Of a stretch of 64,000 nt of DNA, positions 52,413 through 61,327 are shown in pieces. Each line of letters starts with the position of its first letter. Within the stretch, counting starts at the first letter, position 1. The DNA is from Roseateles_E cavernae. Its GTDB lineage: Bacteria > Pseudomonadota > Gammaproteobacteria > Burkholderiales > Burkholderiaceae_C. The DNA lies in NCBI RefSeq assembly GCF_040187885.1, contig NZ_JBDPLH010000003.1, positions 434,001 through 498,000 on the forward strand. The letters run 5' to 3'. The notes under the pieces were generated by a model. The model was not told where the DNA came from, did no database searches, and saw nothing but the letters and a program-made list of their open reading frames with translations. A program made the translations under genes and the position numbers.

Positions 52413-53858
52413 TCAGGCGATGCGCCGAAGCGAGAATTTTAGGTGTGCCAGCGAGCCCAAACTCAGTATCAGTGTTCCCAAACAGTACAGCCAGGGGCTG
52501 ACGGCCAAGCTGAACAGTGAAATGCCAAACGTTAGCAAGCCATATGCAGCGATACGGTTGACTGCGGGTCTCACCGGCTTGTGCTGCTCGCGCAGACGCC
52601 ATAGGCGGAACGCTGCGAAAAGTGTGCATACGAGCATCGTCGAGTATGCCAAACCCGCAATGCCGAAATAGCGCATGCTCGGGTACAAGAGCACTATATT
52701 TGCGAGTGCCTGGGCGGTATTTAGGCGCGAATCTACCCTGAGGTCGTTTTGCAGCATGCTCTGTCGTGACAGCACGAAGTTGATGCCATCCGGCAGGTAA
52801 TTGAGCAGCGTAACGCTCCATAGCAGGGGCGCATACGGGGAGGTCACGAACTCAGGGAGTCGAGACTGCATCGTTGGAAGGGAGCACAGCAACATCAACA
52901 GTGATCCACCAGCGTAAACGGTCAAGAATGAGAGCGTGTGCCGGTCGAGCAGGCGGACGGTTTCGCGAGGTGCTTCGGCGGGGTCGGTAAGCCGGGAGGC
53001 GCTTAAATTGAAGATGTTTACCGTGACCAGGTTTTGCAGGGCAGTGTAGTAACGGCGGTAGATGTTGAAGATTGCAAACAGTCCCGGCGCAAGAAACGCA
53101 GCACCGGCCAGATAGGCGAACTTGTTGAACTGTTGCAGCAAATTGGAGGGTATATAGGGCGCAGCCATCGCCAGTACGCCGGACAGGCCGTTTTCGTTTT
53201 CGCTCTGGCGGTCTGCCGCTTCCGCAACCTTGTTTTTATTGGATGCGCTCCCGCCCTTTGGGACGGCCCGCGGCCAAAAACAGATAAGGAGTTTCGGCAA
53301 AGTGCCAAGTACTTTGCCGACCGCGAATGCAAGCGCCATCGACTCGACAGGCAATTGCTCCGGTACTGCCATCCATGCGCAAGTTGCGGCCGCACTGATG
53401 AAATTGCCGAAATGGTTCTGAGCAAACAGCCGTCTATGCACCAGCACAGAAGATGCAATCGCATCAAGCCAGGTAAATAGACAGAAGACACCCACTGAGA
53501 GTTCTAGAAGGCCGAGGCCTGTGACCCTGACCGGGGCCTCTGGGTTGACGAAGAAGTGCGCGATCAGCGGGAAGAAAGCGGTCCACAGGCACAAACTGAT
53601 CGCGGTGGCGGCGCCCCCAATGAGGAGGGCGGAGCGAACTGGGTGCGGGTTGTCTGCTCGGCTACGCATCGCAGCGATGCAGATAGGGCCAATCTGGGAA
53701 ACGAAGAGTAGCTTTAGGATGGACTCGGTGGCATCGCGGTAAACGAAGTAGACGTCCAGTGCGTGAAGGTCAACCTTTGATGCAGCTAAGGTCAGCGCAA
53801 TCAGGTTCAGTGCGGAGGCGCTGGCACTCCCCGCCATCATCGCCAACAGCTTTTTCAT
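52413..53858 (-). CDS. Polytopic flippase-like protein (MOP superfamily)
   Basis: A 481-residue membrane protein with roughly 12-14 hydrophobic segments, beginning MMAGSASASALNLIALTLAASKV with a polar central loop (SNKNKVAEAADRQSENENG, about residues 205-225). The pattern resembles MurJ/Wzx-type exporters more than ligases or polymerases. It is encoded within the wza-wzz operon. With a Wzx-like protein already at 21978, it may flip a second substrate or replace it. Confidence 0.65.
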   Translation of the reverse strand: MKKLLAMMAGSASASALNLIALTLAASKVDLHALDVYFVYRDATESILKLLFVSQIGPICIAAMRSRADNPHPVRSALLIGGAATAISLCLWTAFFPLIAHFFVNPEAPVRVTGLGLLELSVGVFCLFTWLDAIASSVLVHRRLFAQNHFGNFISAAATCAWMAVPEQLPVESMALAFAVGKVLGTLPKLLICFWPRAVPKGGSASNKNKVAEAADRQSENENGLSGVLAMAAPYIPSNLLQQFNKFAYLAGAAFLAPGLFAIFNIYRRYYTALQNLVTVNIFNLSASRLTDPAEAPRETVRLLDRHTLSFLTVYAGGSLLMLLCSLPTMQSRLPEFVTSPYAPLLWSVTLLNYLPDGINFVLSRQSMLQNDLRVDSRLNTAQALANIVLLYPSMRYFGIAGLAYSTMLVCTLFAAFRLWRLREQHKPVRPAVNRIAAYGLLTFGISLFSLAVSPWLYCLGTLILSLGSLAHLKFSLRRIA

Positions 53859-53973
53859 ACGCGTGGTTCAAATGGCGCTTGGGTTTGATGTGGTGGGTCG
53901 TGATTGAGGGAGGGGCGTCCGAAACTGCGTTGAAACTAGCGCGCTGCGACGCACAACTCTGCGGCATTGAGGA

Positions 53974-55077
53974 TCAAGCCTGAGTTGCATTGACGTCACG
54001 CCGGCGCCGCATGTGCAGATGGATAACGATGGTTGAAGAAAGCAGCAGCACGAGCAGGCCCACCGAACCTGCAATGGTTAGCCGGCGAGGCTTGGCTCGG
54101 CGCACAGGCGCTTCGGCCGGGTCCAGTACCTGCACCAGGGTGCCTTCTTTCGCCTCGTCGAGGCGAGCGAGTTCAAACTGCTTTGCGTAGATCTCGAACA
54201 TCGTCTCGTTGTATTTGTACTCGCGATAAGCATCGACAAAAGAAGACTTCGGGTTGTTTGTCGGGGCTTCCACGCGGCTGACTTGGGCGCGCAGGTTAGC
54301 AATTACTGATTGCTGCCCGAGTACTTCCGGCGAATTGTCAGCTCGGCCACTTTTCAATAACGCTAGCCGGACCTCGGCGGTGGAGAGCTCTGCTTGTAGC
54401 TTCGCGTAGGTGTCTGCGGCCGCCTTGGGCTCCGCTTTAAGTTCGGCGGAGTTGAATCCGGTGGCGATCAACACCCTCTGTGCATCTGCAAGCTTTGCTT
54501 TCGCATCGACCAACTGCTTTTCGAAGAACATGCGACGCTGCTGTGCTTCTGTGAGAGCGAGGGTGTTCAAAAGGGATTTGAGTTCTTCGATGTGTGCGTT
54601 TGCAATGTCTGCAGCGCGTTGTGGGTCAGTATCTTCGGCCTCGATAAAGATCAGGTTGTCCTTCTTGCCTGTACTGAGGCGCACATTTGTCCCCAGAGCG
54701 ACCCGCGCATCAGCCGGATGCTCGGCCTTGTAGACATCCTGGAGATCGAAACGTTTGATGACGCCATCCCTTACCACGGCACTTTGCATCAACGATACGT
54801 ATTGATCGCTGGGGGTTTTGAGGCCTGCTGCAGCGCCAGCCAAACCACCCAGACTTCCCAGCGATGAGGCCAGGGCTGCCGCTGCTGAGCTTTGTTGCTG
54901 CTGTGGAGTGATGAAACTAGCGGTAGCGATAAATGTGGGGGTTATCAGAAAAGTACCAAACCAAGTGGCTGCACCGGCCAAGACGGCTGCGCCGACCGCC
55001 ATCTTCCAGTTGGTCTTCAAAGCAGCGGCGAGGTCAGAGAACCGCAGTTCACCGGCGTCCATGGAGTCTGTTTTCAT
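53974..55077 (-). CDS. Polysaccharide chain-length/export protein (Wzz/KpsE-like)
   Basis: A 367-residue inner-membrane protein with TM helices near both ends (about residues 27-46 and 335-355) and a long, largely helical periplasmic part (residues 150-300), the Wzz/PCP layout. The C-terminal Pro-rich segment LDPAEAPVRRAKPRRL before TM2 is typical. No tyrosine-kinase domain follows, so control of chain length here lacks the BY-kinase of Wzc systems. It follows the SLBB export gene by 31 bases. Confidence 0.88.
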   Translation of the reverse strand: MKTDSMDAGELRFSDLAAALKTNWKMAVGAAVLAGAATWFGTFLITPTFIATASFITPQQQQSSAAAALASSLGSLGGLAGAAAGLKTPSDQYVSLMQSAVVRDGVIKRFDLQDVYKAEHPADARVALGTNVRLSTGKKDNLIFIEAEDTDPQRAADIANAHIEELKSLLNTLALTEAQQRRMFFEKQLVDAKAKLADAQRVLIATGFNSAELKAEPKAAADTYAKLQAELSTAEVRLALLKSGRADNSPEVLGQQSVIANLRAQVSRVEAPTNNPKSSFVDAYREYKYNETMFEIYAKQFELARLDEAKEGTLVQVLDPAEAPVRRAKPRRLTIAGSVGLLVLLLSSTIVIHLHMRRRRDVNATQA

Positions 55078-55108
55078 TGTGTGTGAAATTCAATGGGGAG
55101 TCCGGCAA

Positions 55109-57112
55109 TCAGTTGTTCCGCAATGTTTGCAGCGCGGCTGCACCCAGGCCGAATTGATACAGGATCTGTGTCCATTCCTTCGCTTCTTGCACAAAGGTCG
55201 TCTTGTTCAACTCCTCAGGCACGAACACAGTGTCACCGGGCACTGCTGGGAGGGTGCTGAGTGCTGTGTTGAAGCTCACCCAACCGCTCTTAGACTGTCG
55301 AGCACTGACGACGGTGCCGTTGGCTCGCAGCACGAAGACGCTGTTGGTGTCGGCGCCTCTCGTGGGGCCACCCGCTAGACGAACGATGTCATCCACAGAG
55401 CTGCCGTCCTTGAGCAAGTAGCTGCCGCCGTTGAAGACACTGCCGAACACGCCCACTGTGTTGGGTCGAGCCGGGATAAGCAGGCGATCAGCCTCTTCGA
55501 CGGCAAGGTCCGGCAGAGATGTGGCTGCAGTGTCCAGTTGCAGCACGATCCGACCTGTCGGCTTGACTGCGCGCAGGCGCTCGATCAGACGGATGGAGCC
55601 ACTGGCTCGCGTGGCCTGTGCGGTCGCCTCATCTGCTGTCAGGGCTTTCTGCGTCGATCCGCTACGTGTGAACTCGGTTTCCAGGTCTCGCAATGCCCGC
55701 TCGTAATTCTCTTGTTGCGTCAGGCGTACGCTCTCTCGTGTGAATTCGGTGCCGAATACATAAGCCTGAGGCGTCAGACCACCGGCGGCCTTGATTAGAT
55801 CATTGATGGTGCTGCTGGGCGGCAATACGTACTCGCCAGGGCGGGCGACTTCACCCTCGATGCGAACGCGCTTGAACTGCTTGTACTGCGGCAGTGTCGT
55901 GTTGACGCTGCTGAAGATGCGCAACACGTCGCCGTTGCTCAGTCGCTGGCCAGACTCAGCGGGCAAGCCCAACTCGACGACGCGGCGGTCATTGCGCTCG
56001 CTCAAGCGCTCCAGCGTCACGCGTGAGCGGTCAGCCACGGGATTGAAGCCACCGGCCATTGCCAGCACGTCGGCAATGGTTTCGTTGGGCTTGAGTTCGG
56101 CGATCACCGATTTGTTGACGCTGCCGAGGATGGCCACTTGGGCGCCGACGGGGCCGATATGCACAACATCCTCGGCTTGCAAGGGGATGTCGGCGGACTT
56201 GTTGCCCTTGAGCAGCAGGTCGTACATATCGAACTGCGAGACGGTCTTGTTGGCGCGGCGCAGTTCGATCTGCCGGAAGCTGCCAGCTGCCGAGGGGCCG
56301 CCGGCCTTCATCAGCGCGCTGACCAGGGTGGACAGGCTGCTGACGGTGTAGGCGCCCGGGCGTGGCGTGAAGCCAGTGACATAGACACGGATGCCGCGCA
56401 GGCGGCCCAGAGAGGCGCTGACCTGGAAATTGCGGAAGACCTGACCGACCCGGCTGCTGATCACGCTGTTGAGATCGGCGTAGCGGATGCCGGCGACCAG
56501 GATGGGGCCGACGCGTGGGATCACGATGCGCCCACCGCGATCCACCGTCAGGCGCAGGTCGGCGTCCACCGATCCCCAGATCGAGACTTGCAGTTCGTCG
56601 CCGACGCCAATCTGGTAGTCGGGCGGGATCTGCCGCGAGCTATCCGTGCCTGGCAAGCTCGGGTCCTCCGCGCTGAACTCGCCGTTGGTCTCGCTCATCA
56701 ACTCGGCACCGAGTCGATGGATTAGCAGTTCCTTTTCCTCGGGTTCCTGGCCTGGCATTGGTAGAGGGGCGGGCTCCCAACCCAGCAGACGATTGACGTA
56801 CAACTCGAATTCGCCTGGCTTGTAGCGGCGGGTGCTGCGCTCCTTGAGCGCCGAGTTCTGTCGACTCCTGTTGCTTGCATTGTTTGCATTGCCGGAGTTG
56901 CTGTTGTCGCCTTGTGTTCGTGATGTCGTCAGACGTACAGGGCCGCCGGCATCGGACGCGTCGTTCCTATCGTTGACCTCGGCCGCATGGGCGGAGGCCA
57001 TGGCCAATCCGCCCAGCACAGCGATCAAAAGGGCGCGCACTTGCGGCTTGGGGGCGTTCGTTGTGAGCTTCATCGAGTGGGCTGTGGTGGCGCTAGGGGC
57101 GCGATCATTCAT
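55109..57112 (-). CDS. Outer-membrane polysaccharide export protein with SLBB repeats (Wza/KpsD-like)
   Basis: A 667-residue exported protein. A signal sequence (around ALLIAVLGGLAMASAHA) is followed by an Asn/Ser-rich linker, the polysaccharide export (PES) domain starting DYQIGVGDELQVSIWG, and several SLBB domains (for example VYVTGFTPRPGAYTVSSLSTL and VRIEGEVARPGEYVLPP). It is much longer than Wza and nearer to KpsD-type or multi-SLBB exporters. I chose ATG 57112 because GGAGA lies eight bases upstream; an internal ATG at 57073 is the alternative. First gene of the minus-strand operon. Confidence 0.88.
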   Translation of the reverse strand: MNDRAPSATTAHSMKLTTNAPKPQVRALLIAVLGGLAMASAHAAEVNDRNDASDAGGPVRLTTSRTQGDNSNSGNANNASNRSRQNSALKERSTRRYKPGEFELYVNRLLGWEPAPLPMPGQEPEEKELLIHRLGAELMSETNGEFSAEDPSLPGTDSSRQIPPDYQIGVGDELQVSIWGSVDADLRLTVDRGGRIVIPRVGPILVAGIRYADLNSVISSRVGQVFRNFQVSASLGRLRGIRVYVTGFTPRPGAYTVSSLSTLVSALMKAGGPSAAGSFRQIELRRANKTVSQFDMYDLLLKGNKSADIPLQAEDVVHIGPVGAQVAILGSVNKSVIAELKPNETIADVLAMAGGFNPVADRSRVTLERLSERNDRRVVELGLPAESGQRLSNGDVLRIFSSVNTTLPQYKQFKRVRIEGEVARPGEYVLPPSSTINDLIKAAGGLTPQAYVFGTEFTRESVRLTQQENYERALRDLETEFTRSGSTQKALTADEATAQATRASGSIRLIERLRAVKPTGRIVLQLDTAATSLPDLAVEEADRLLIPARPNTVGVFGSVFNGGSYLLKDGSSVDDIVRLAGGPTRGADTNSVFVLRANGTVVSARQSKSGWVSFNTALSTLPAVPGDTVFVPEELNKTTFVQEAKEWTQILYQFGLGAAALQTLRNN

Positions 57113-57233
57113 AAACTGTCTCCAGGCCAGGGCTAGATGCTGGCAGGCGAGGCCGTCGGCGCGCCATTCTAAGGGTGTCGCATTGAGTGCTCGGGCGGCT
57201 GGTGACTGTGGCGCCCTGGTTACACTGCCGCGC
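57113..57233. promoter_or_regulatory. Divergent intergenic region between export operon and WecA-like gene
   Basis: This 121-base gap must contain promoters for both the minus-strand export operon and the plus-strand transferase. TACACT (57221-57226) could be the plus-strand -10, eight bases before the ATG; no -35 is convincing. No repeat or operator is obvious. Confidence 0.4.
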
Positions 57234-58382
57234 ATGTCGTATTTACTGATTCCGTTCTTCGTGGCGACCATCGTGACCTTGTTCATCGTCCGGTCGTCGG
57301 CCACGCATGGGCATATTTCGGCGGACGATGATCTGTCGGGCCCGCAGAAGTTTCATGCCCGCCCTGTGCCTCGGATCGGTGGCGTTGGCATCTTTGTCGG
57401 CATGGCGGCCTGCGTCGCGGTCATGTGGGCGATGGATCATGCCTATGCCCGTTTGGGTCTGCTGCTGCTGCTGTGCGGCTTGCCTGCATTTCTGGCCGGC
57501 TTGGTCGAGGATCTGACGAAGCAGGTGTCGCCGGGCAAGCGGCTTGCTGCGACCGCTGTATCGGCGGCCCTGGGGGGCTGGTTGCTGCAGGCTTTGATCA
57601 CACGCACCGGCCTTCCGGGGCTTGATTGGGTTGTGGCCACGTCTGTCGGCGCGATGATCGTGACCGTTTTCACGGTGGCCGGCGTTGCGAACTCGGTGAA
57701 TATCATCGATGGCTTCAATGGCCTGTCGTCGATGTGCGTCAGTCTGATGCTCTTGTGTTTTGCCTATGTGGCCTATCAGGTCGGTGATGCCGAGTTGGCC
57801 ATGTGGGCGCTGGCCGGCGTGGGGGCAGTCCTGGGGTTCTTCGTCTGGAACTATCCGGCCGGGTTGATCTTTCTCGGCGATGGCGGAGCCTATTTCATGG
57901 GTTTCTTGCTGGCCGAGTTGGGCATTCTGCTGGTGGCACGCCATCCCGAGGTGTCGCCGCTGTTTGCCTTGATGGTGTGCATTTATCCGGTGTTCGAGAC
58001 TTTGTTCTCGATCTACCGGCGCCGGGTTCTGCGTGCCACGCCGCCGGGCCTGCCGGATGGCATCCATCTGCACTCCTTGGTCTATCGCCGGCTGATGCGC
58101 TGGGCGGTGGGTGTGAAGGATGCCAGCGCGATGACCCGGCGCAATTCGATGACTGCGCCCTATCTGTGGATGCTTTGCGTGGCCTCGCTGGTTCCGGCTC
58201 TGCTGTTCTGGGATTCGACACCGGCGCTCGCGGTATGCCTAGTGCTTTTTGGCGTCACTTATGTGGGCTTGTACTGGCGCATCGTTCGTTTTCGTACCCC
58301 GCGTTGGCTGGTCCTGCGAGGGGAGGGGCGGCACAAGGCGCGGGGGCGTGACGCACCCCCCGCCAAGGGCAAACCCGACTGA
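57234..58382 (+). CDS. Undecaprenyl-phosphate HexNAc-1-phosphate transferase (WecA/WbpL-like)
   Basis: A 382-residue polytopic (about 10-11 TM) polyprenyl-phosphate sugar-1-phosphate transferase. The DDxxD-like region is SADDDLSGPQKFHARPVPR, the conserved N-x-x-D-G motif is SVNIIDGFNGLSS, and FLGDGGAYFMGF and GIHLHSLVYRRL complete the family pattern. It can start repeat-unit synthesis on the lipid carrier. The ATG at 57234 begins the first TM helix; the longer open frame upstream lies antisense to the export gene. The GC-rich codons match the chromosome. Confidence 0.9.
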   Translation: MSYLLIPFFVATIVTLFIVRSSATHGHISADDDLSGPQKFHARPVPRIGGVGIFVGMAACVAVMWAMDHAYARLGLLLLLCGLPAFLAGLVEDLTKQVSPGKRLAATAVSAALGGWLLQALITRTGLPGLDWVVATSVGAMIVTVFTVAGVANSVNIIDGFNGLSSMCVSLMLLCFAYVAYQVGDAELAMWALAGVGAVLGFFVWNYPAGLIFLGDGGAYFMGFLLAELGILLVARHPEVSPLFALMVCIYPVFETLFSIYRRRVLRATPPGLPDGIHLHSLVYRRLMRWAVGVKDASAMTRRNSMTAPYLWMLCVASLVPALLFWDSTPALAVCLVLFGVTYVGLYWRIVRFRTPRWLVLRGEGRHKARGRDAPPAKGKPD

Positions 58383-58391
58383 CGATCGCGC

Positions 58392-59897
58392 ATGGCGGAT
58401 AATCAGGGGATGAATGACACCCAAATCCCCGAAGTTGCTCCCGAACCTATTCCGGCGCGCTTCGACACCCTTCCCCTGGATCCCAAGCTCCTGCGCGCTG
58501 TCGCCGACTCCGGCTACACCAGCATGACACCGATCCAGGCCAAGGCGATTCCCATCGTTTTGGAGGGCAGGGACGTGATGGGCGCGGCCCAGACCGGTAC
58601 CGGCAAGACGGCTGCGTTCTCGATTCCGCTGCTGCAGCGCATGCTCAAGCACGAGAACGCCAGTGCCTCGCCCGCTCGCCATCCGGTGCGTGCACTGGTG
58701 CTGGCGCCGACGCGCGAACTGGCCGACCAAGTGGCCAACAATGTCAAAGCCTACTCCAAGCACACCAATCTGCGTACGGCGGTGGTGTTTGGCGGCATCG
58801 ACATGAAGCCGCAGACGCTGCAGCTCAAGGCCGGGGTCGAGGTGCTGATCGCAACGCCGGGGCGTCTGCTGGACCACATCGAGGCCAAGAACTGCGTGCT
58901 CAACCAGGTCGAGTATGTGGTGCTGGACGAGGCCGATCGCATGCTGGACATTGGTTTCCTGCCGGATCTGCAGCGCATCCTGAGTTTCCTGCCCAAGACC
59001 CGCCAGACCCTGCTGTTCTCGGCCACCTTCTCGCCCGAGATCAAGCGCCTGGCCGAGAGTTATCTGCAGTCGCCGATCCTGGTTGAGGTGGCGCGCCCGA
59101 ATGCGACCGCCACCAATGTCGAGCAGCTGTTCTACAGCGTGGCCGACGAGGACAAGCGAGCGGCGGTGCTGAAGGTGCTGAAGGATCGCGAGATCCGCCA
59201 GGCGATCGTCTTTGTGAACTCCAAGCTTGGCTGCGCCCGTCTGGCGCGCTCCTTCGAGCGCGATGGCCTGCGCACCAATGCCCTGCATGGCGACAAGTCG
59301 CAGGACGAGCGACTGAAGGCGCTGGACGCGTTCAAGCGCGGCGAGGTCGATGTGCTGGTGTGCACCGATGTTGCGGCACGCGGCCTGGACATCGCCGACC
59401 TGCCGGCGGTGTTCAACTTCGATGTGCCCTTCAATGCCGAGGACTATGTGCACCGCATCGGCCGCACCGGTCGTGCGGGCGCCTCGGGCATTGCGGTGAC
59501 CTTGGTCAACAAGTCCGATGCCCGTCTGGTGGCCGACATCGAGAAGCTGATCAAACGCAAGATCGACCTGGACGCGATTGAGCTGGAAGAGGAGCGGCCG
59601 CGCCGCCATGTGCGTACCGAGCGGCCCGAGCGCAGCGAGCGCGATGATCGCCCGGCCGCACCTCGCTCGGACTATGCTGCAGCGCCTCGCGCTGCGCACC
59701 GCCCGTCTTCGCGCGATCCCTTCTTCGACAAGCCTTACGAGCCCAGCGCCAGCAGCGAGTCGCCGTCCTGGGAGAAGACCACGCCCGCCGCGGGTATGGG
59801 TGGCGGCAAGGGCTTGTCGCCCTATATCAAGCCGAAGAAGCGGGTCGCCGCGCTGTTCGGTGCCAAGCCGGCGCAGCCGGCCACCGCCGACTCCTGA
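58392..59897 (+). CDS. rhlE: DEAD-box ATP-dependent RNA helicase RhlE
   Basis: A 501-residue DEAD-box helicase. Q motif region YTSMTPIQAKAIP, motif I AQTGTGKTAAF, motif II VLDEADRML, motif III FSATF and motif VI HRIGRTGRAG are all present, followed by an Arg/Glu-rich low-complexity tail typical of RhlE. It unwinds RNA in ribosome assembly or decay. ATG 58410 is an alternative start. It closely follows the WecA-like gene but is a housekeeping gene and probably marks the edge of the polysaccharide locus. Confidence 0.93.
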   Translation: MADNQGMNDTQIPEVAPEPIPARFDTLPLDPKLLRAVADSGYTSMTPIQAKAIPIVLEGRDVMGAAQTGTGKTAAFSIPLLQRMLKHENASASPARHPVRALVLAPTRELADQVANNVKAYSKHTNLRTAVVFGGIDMKPQTLQLKAGVEVLIATPGRLLDHIEAKNCVLNQVEYVVLDEADRMLDIGFLPDLQRILSFLPKTRQTLLFSATFSPEIKRLAESYLQSPILVEVARPNATATNVEQLFYSVADEDKRAAVLKVLKDREIRQAIVFVNSKLGCARLARSFERDGLRTNALHGDKSQDERLKALDAFKRGEVDVLVCTDVAARGLDIADLPAVFNFDVPFNAEDYVHRIGRTGRAGASGIAVTLVNKSDARLVADIEKLIKRKIDLDAIELEEERPRRHVRTERPERSERDDRPAAPRSDYAAAPRAAHRPSSRDPFFDKPYEPSASSESPSWEKTTPAAGMGGGKGLSPYIKPKKRVAALFGAKPAQPATADS

Positions 59898-59901
59898 GCC
59901 C

Positions 59902-60675
59902 TCAGCCGGCCAGCAAGGCAAACACGGCCGGCACCTTGTCCGGCAGGCTCTGCGGCTTGGCCCGCCATTGCGCCACCGTGGCGCTGCGGGTCCAGCCTTG
60001 GACCAGGCTCAGGCCGCAGCTGACCGACAGCCGTGTTTGCGGCTTCAGCTGGGTCAGCAGGGCTTGCAGCAGGGCCTCGTTGCGGTAGGGTGTCTCGATC
60101 ATCAGCTGTGTTTGCTGCTGACGCAGCGACAGCGCCTCCAGCTCGCGGATCCGCGCGCTGCGCGCTGCCGCGTCGACCGGCAGATAGCCGACGAAGGCGA
60201 AACTCTGGCCATTCAGCCCACTGGCCGCCAGCGCCAGCAGCAGCGAGCTCGGGCCGCTCAGTGGCACCACCTCAATGCCTTCGGCATGGGCGGCCGCCAC
60301 CAGATGGGCGCCGGGGTCAGCGATCGCCGGCAGGCCGGCTTCGGAGATCAGGCCGACATCATGGCCGGCGTGTGCCGGCGCCAGCAACTCGCTCCAGGCC
60401 TTGCTTTGGTCGCCGGCGGTTTTTCCGGTCGCCTGCCCTTTGGGCGGGCGCGGCAGCTCGGTGATCTGCAGACTCTGCAAGGGCTGAGTCAACGGTGTGA
60501 CGGCATCCACCCGCTTCAGGAAGGCGCGGGTGGTCTTGGCGTTCTCCGCCGCCCAATAGCCCAGCCGCGCTGCGATCTGAATGGCATGCAGCGGCAGCAC
60601 CGCCTGGAGATCGACCTCTGCGTCGGCGACGCCGAAGTCCAGGGTGTTGGGCACCAGATAGAGTTTGCCGCTCAT
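59902..60675 (-). CDS. RsmI-like SAM methyltransferase (tetrapyrrole methylase fold)
   Basis: A 257-residue protein of the SAM-dependent tetrapyrrole methylase/RsmI family: LYLVPNTLDFG start, ISEAGLPAIADPGAHLVAAAH as the conserved cofactor loop, and VPLSGPSSLLLALAASGLNG. True RsmI 2'-O-methylates 16S rRNA C1402; this shorter form is a common betaproteobacterial paralogue beside maf, and its substrate is not established. Its start overlaps the maf stop by four bases. Confidence 0.85.
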   Translation of the reverse strand: MSGKLYLVPNTLDFGVADAEVDLQAVLPLHAIQIAARLGYWAAENAKTTRAFLKRVDAVTPLTQPLQSLQITELPRPPKGQATGKTAGDQSKAWSELLAPAHAGHDVGLISEAGLPAIADPGAHLVAAAHAEGIEVVPLSGPSSLLLALAASGLNGQSFAFVGYLPVDAAARSARIRELEALSLRQQQTQLMIETPYRNEALLQALLTQLKPQTRLSVSCGLSLVQGWTRSATVAQWRAKPQSLPDKVPAVFALLAG

Positions 60676-61286
60676 GCCGAGGCTCCGGTCAGCAGCTCGA
60701 TGCCGGCCTGGCGCAAAAGCCGGCAGGTGCGTATCAAGGGCAGGCCGATCAGGGCTGTCGGGTCGTCGGACTCGATGCTGCTCAGCAGCGCGATGCCCAG
60801 GCCCTCGGCCTTGGCGCTGCCGGCGCAGTCATAGGGTTGTTCGGCGCGCAGATAGTTCTCGATCTCTGCGGCGCCGAGTGTGCGAAAGCGTACCCGCACC
60901 GGGGCCAGGTCTTGCGCGGTGAAATCCTGCGCGGCGCAGACCACGGCCAGCGCCGTGTGAAAAACCACCGGCTGGCCACTCATGGCGTGCAACTGATCCC
61001 GCGCGCGCTCATGGGTGCCGGGCTTGCCCAGGGCCTGGCCGTGCAGATCGGCCACCTGATCGGAGCCGATCACGATGGCCTCGGGGTATTGCCTGGCCAC
61101 GGCCTGCGCCTTGGCCAAGGCCAGTCGCGTTGCCAGCGCTGCCGGCGCTTCGCCGGGCAAAGCCGTCTCATCGATGTCGGGGCTGGCGACGTCAAACGGA
61201 ATGCGCAGGCGGCGCAGCAGTTCCTGGCGATAGGGGGAGCTGGAGCCGAGAATCAGTCGGCGCTCGTGGGTGTCTGGGATGGGCAT
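60672..61286 (-). CDS. Maf family nucleotide pyrophosphatase (YceF type)
   Basis: A 204-residue Maf/Ham1-fold house-cleaning pyrophosphatase. The N-terminal LILGSSSPYRQELLRRL, DETALPGE, GSDQVADL and the later AEGLGIALLSSIESDDPTALIGLPL are Maf signatures. The YceF subgroup hydrolyses 7-methyl-GTP; its place beside yceD-rpmF supports that subgroup. Divergent from yceD with a 41-base gap. Confidence 0.9.
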   Translation of the reverse strand: MPIPDTHERRLILGSSSPYRQELLRRLRIPFDVASPDIDETALPGEAPAALATRLALAKAQAVARQYPEAIVIGSDQVADLHGQALGKPGTHERARDQLHAMSGQPVVFHTALAVVCAAQDFTAQDLAPVRVRFRTLGAAEIENYLRAEQPYDCAGSAKAEGLGIALLSSIESDDPTALIGLPLIRTCRLLRQAGIELLTGASA

Positions 61287-61327
61287 GGTCGCGATTTTCC
61301 CATTGCCGCGCCTCGTACACTTGCGCC

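Noticed and set aside
58239..59921. A 560-codon minus-strand open frame across rhlE.
   Set aside because: Antisense shadow of a helicase with all motifs intact.
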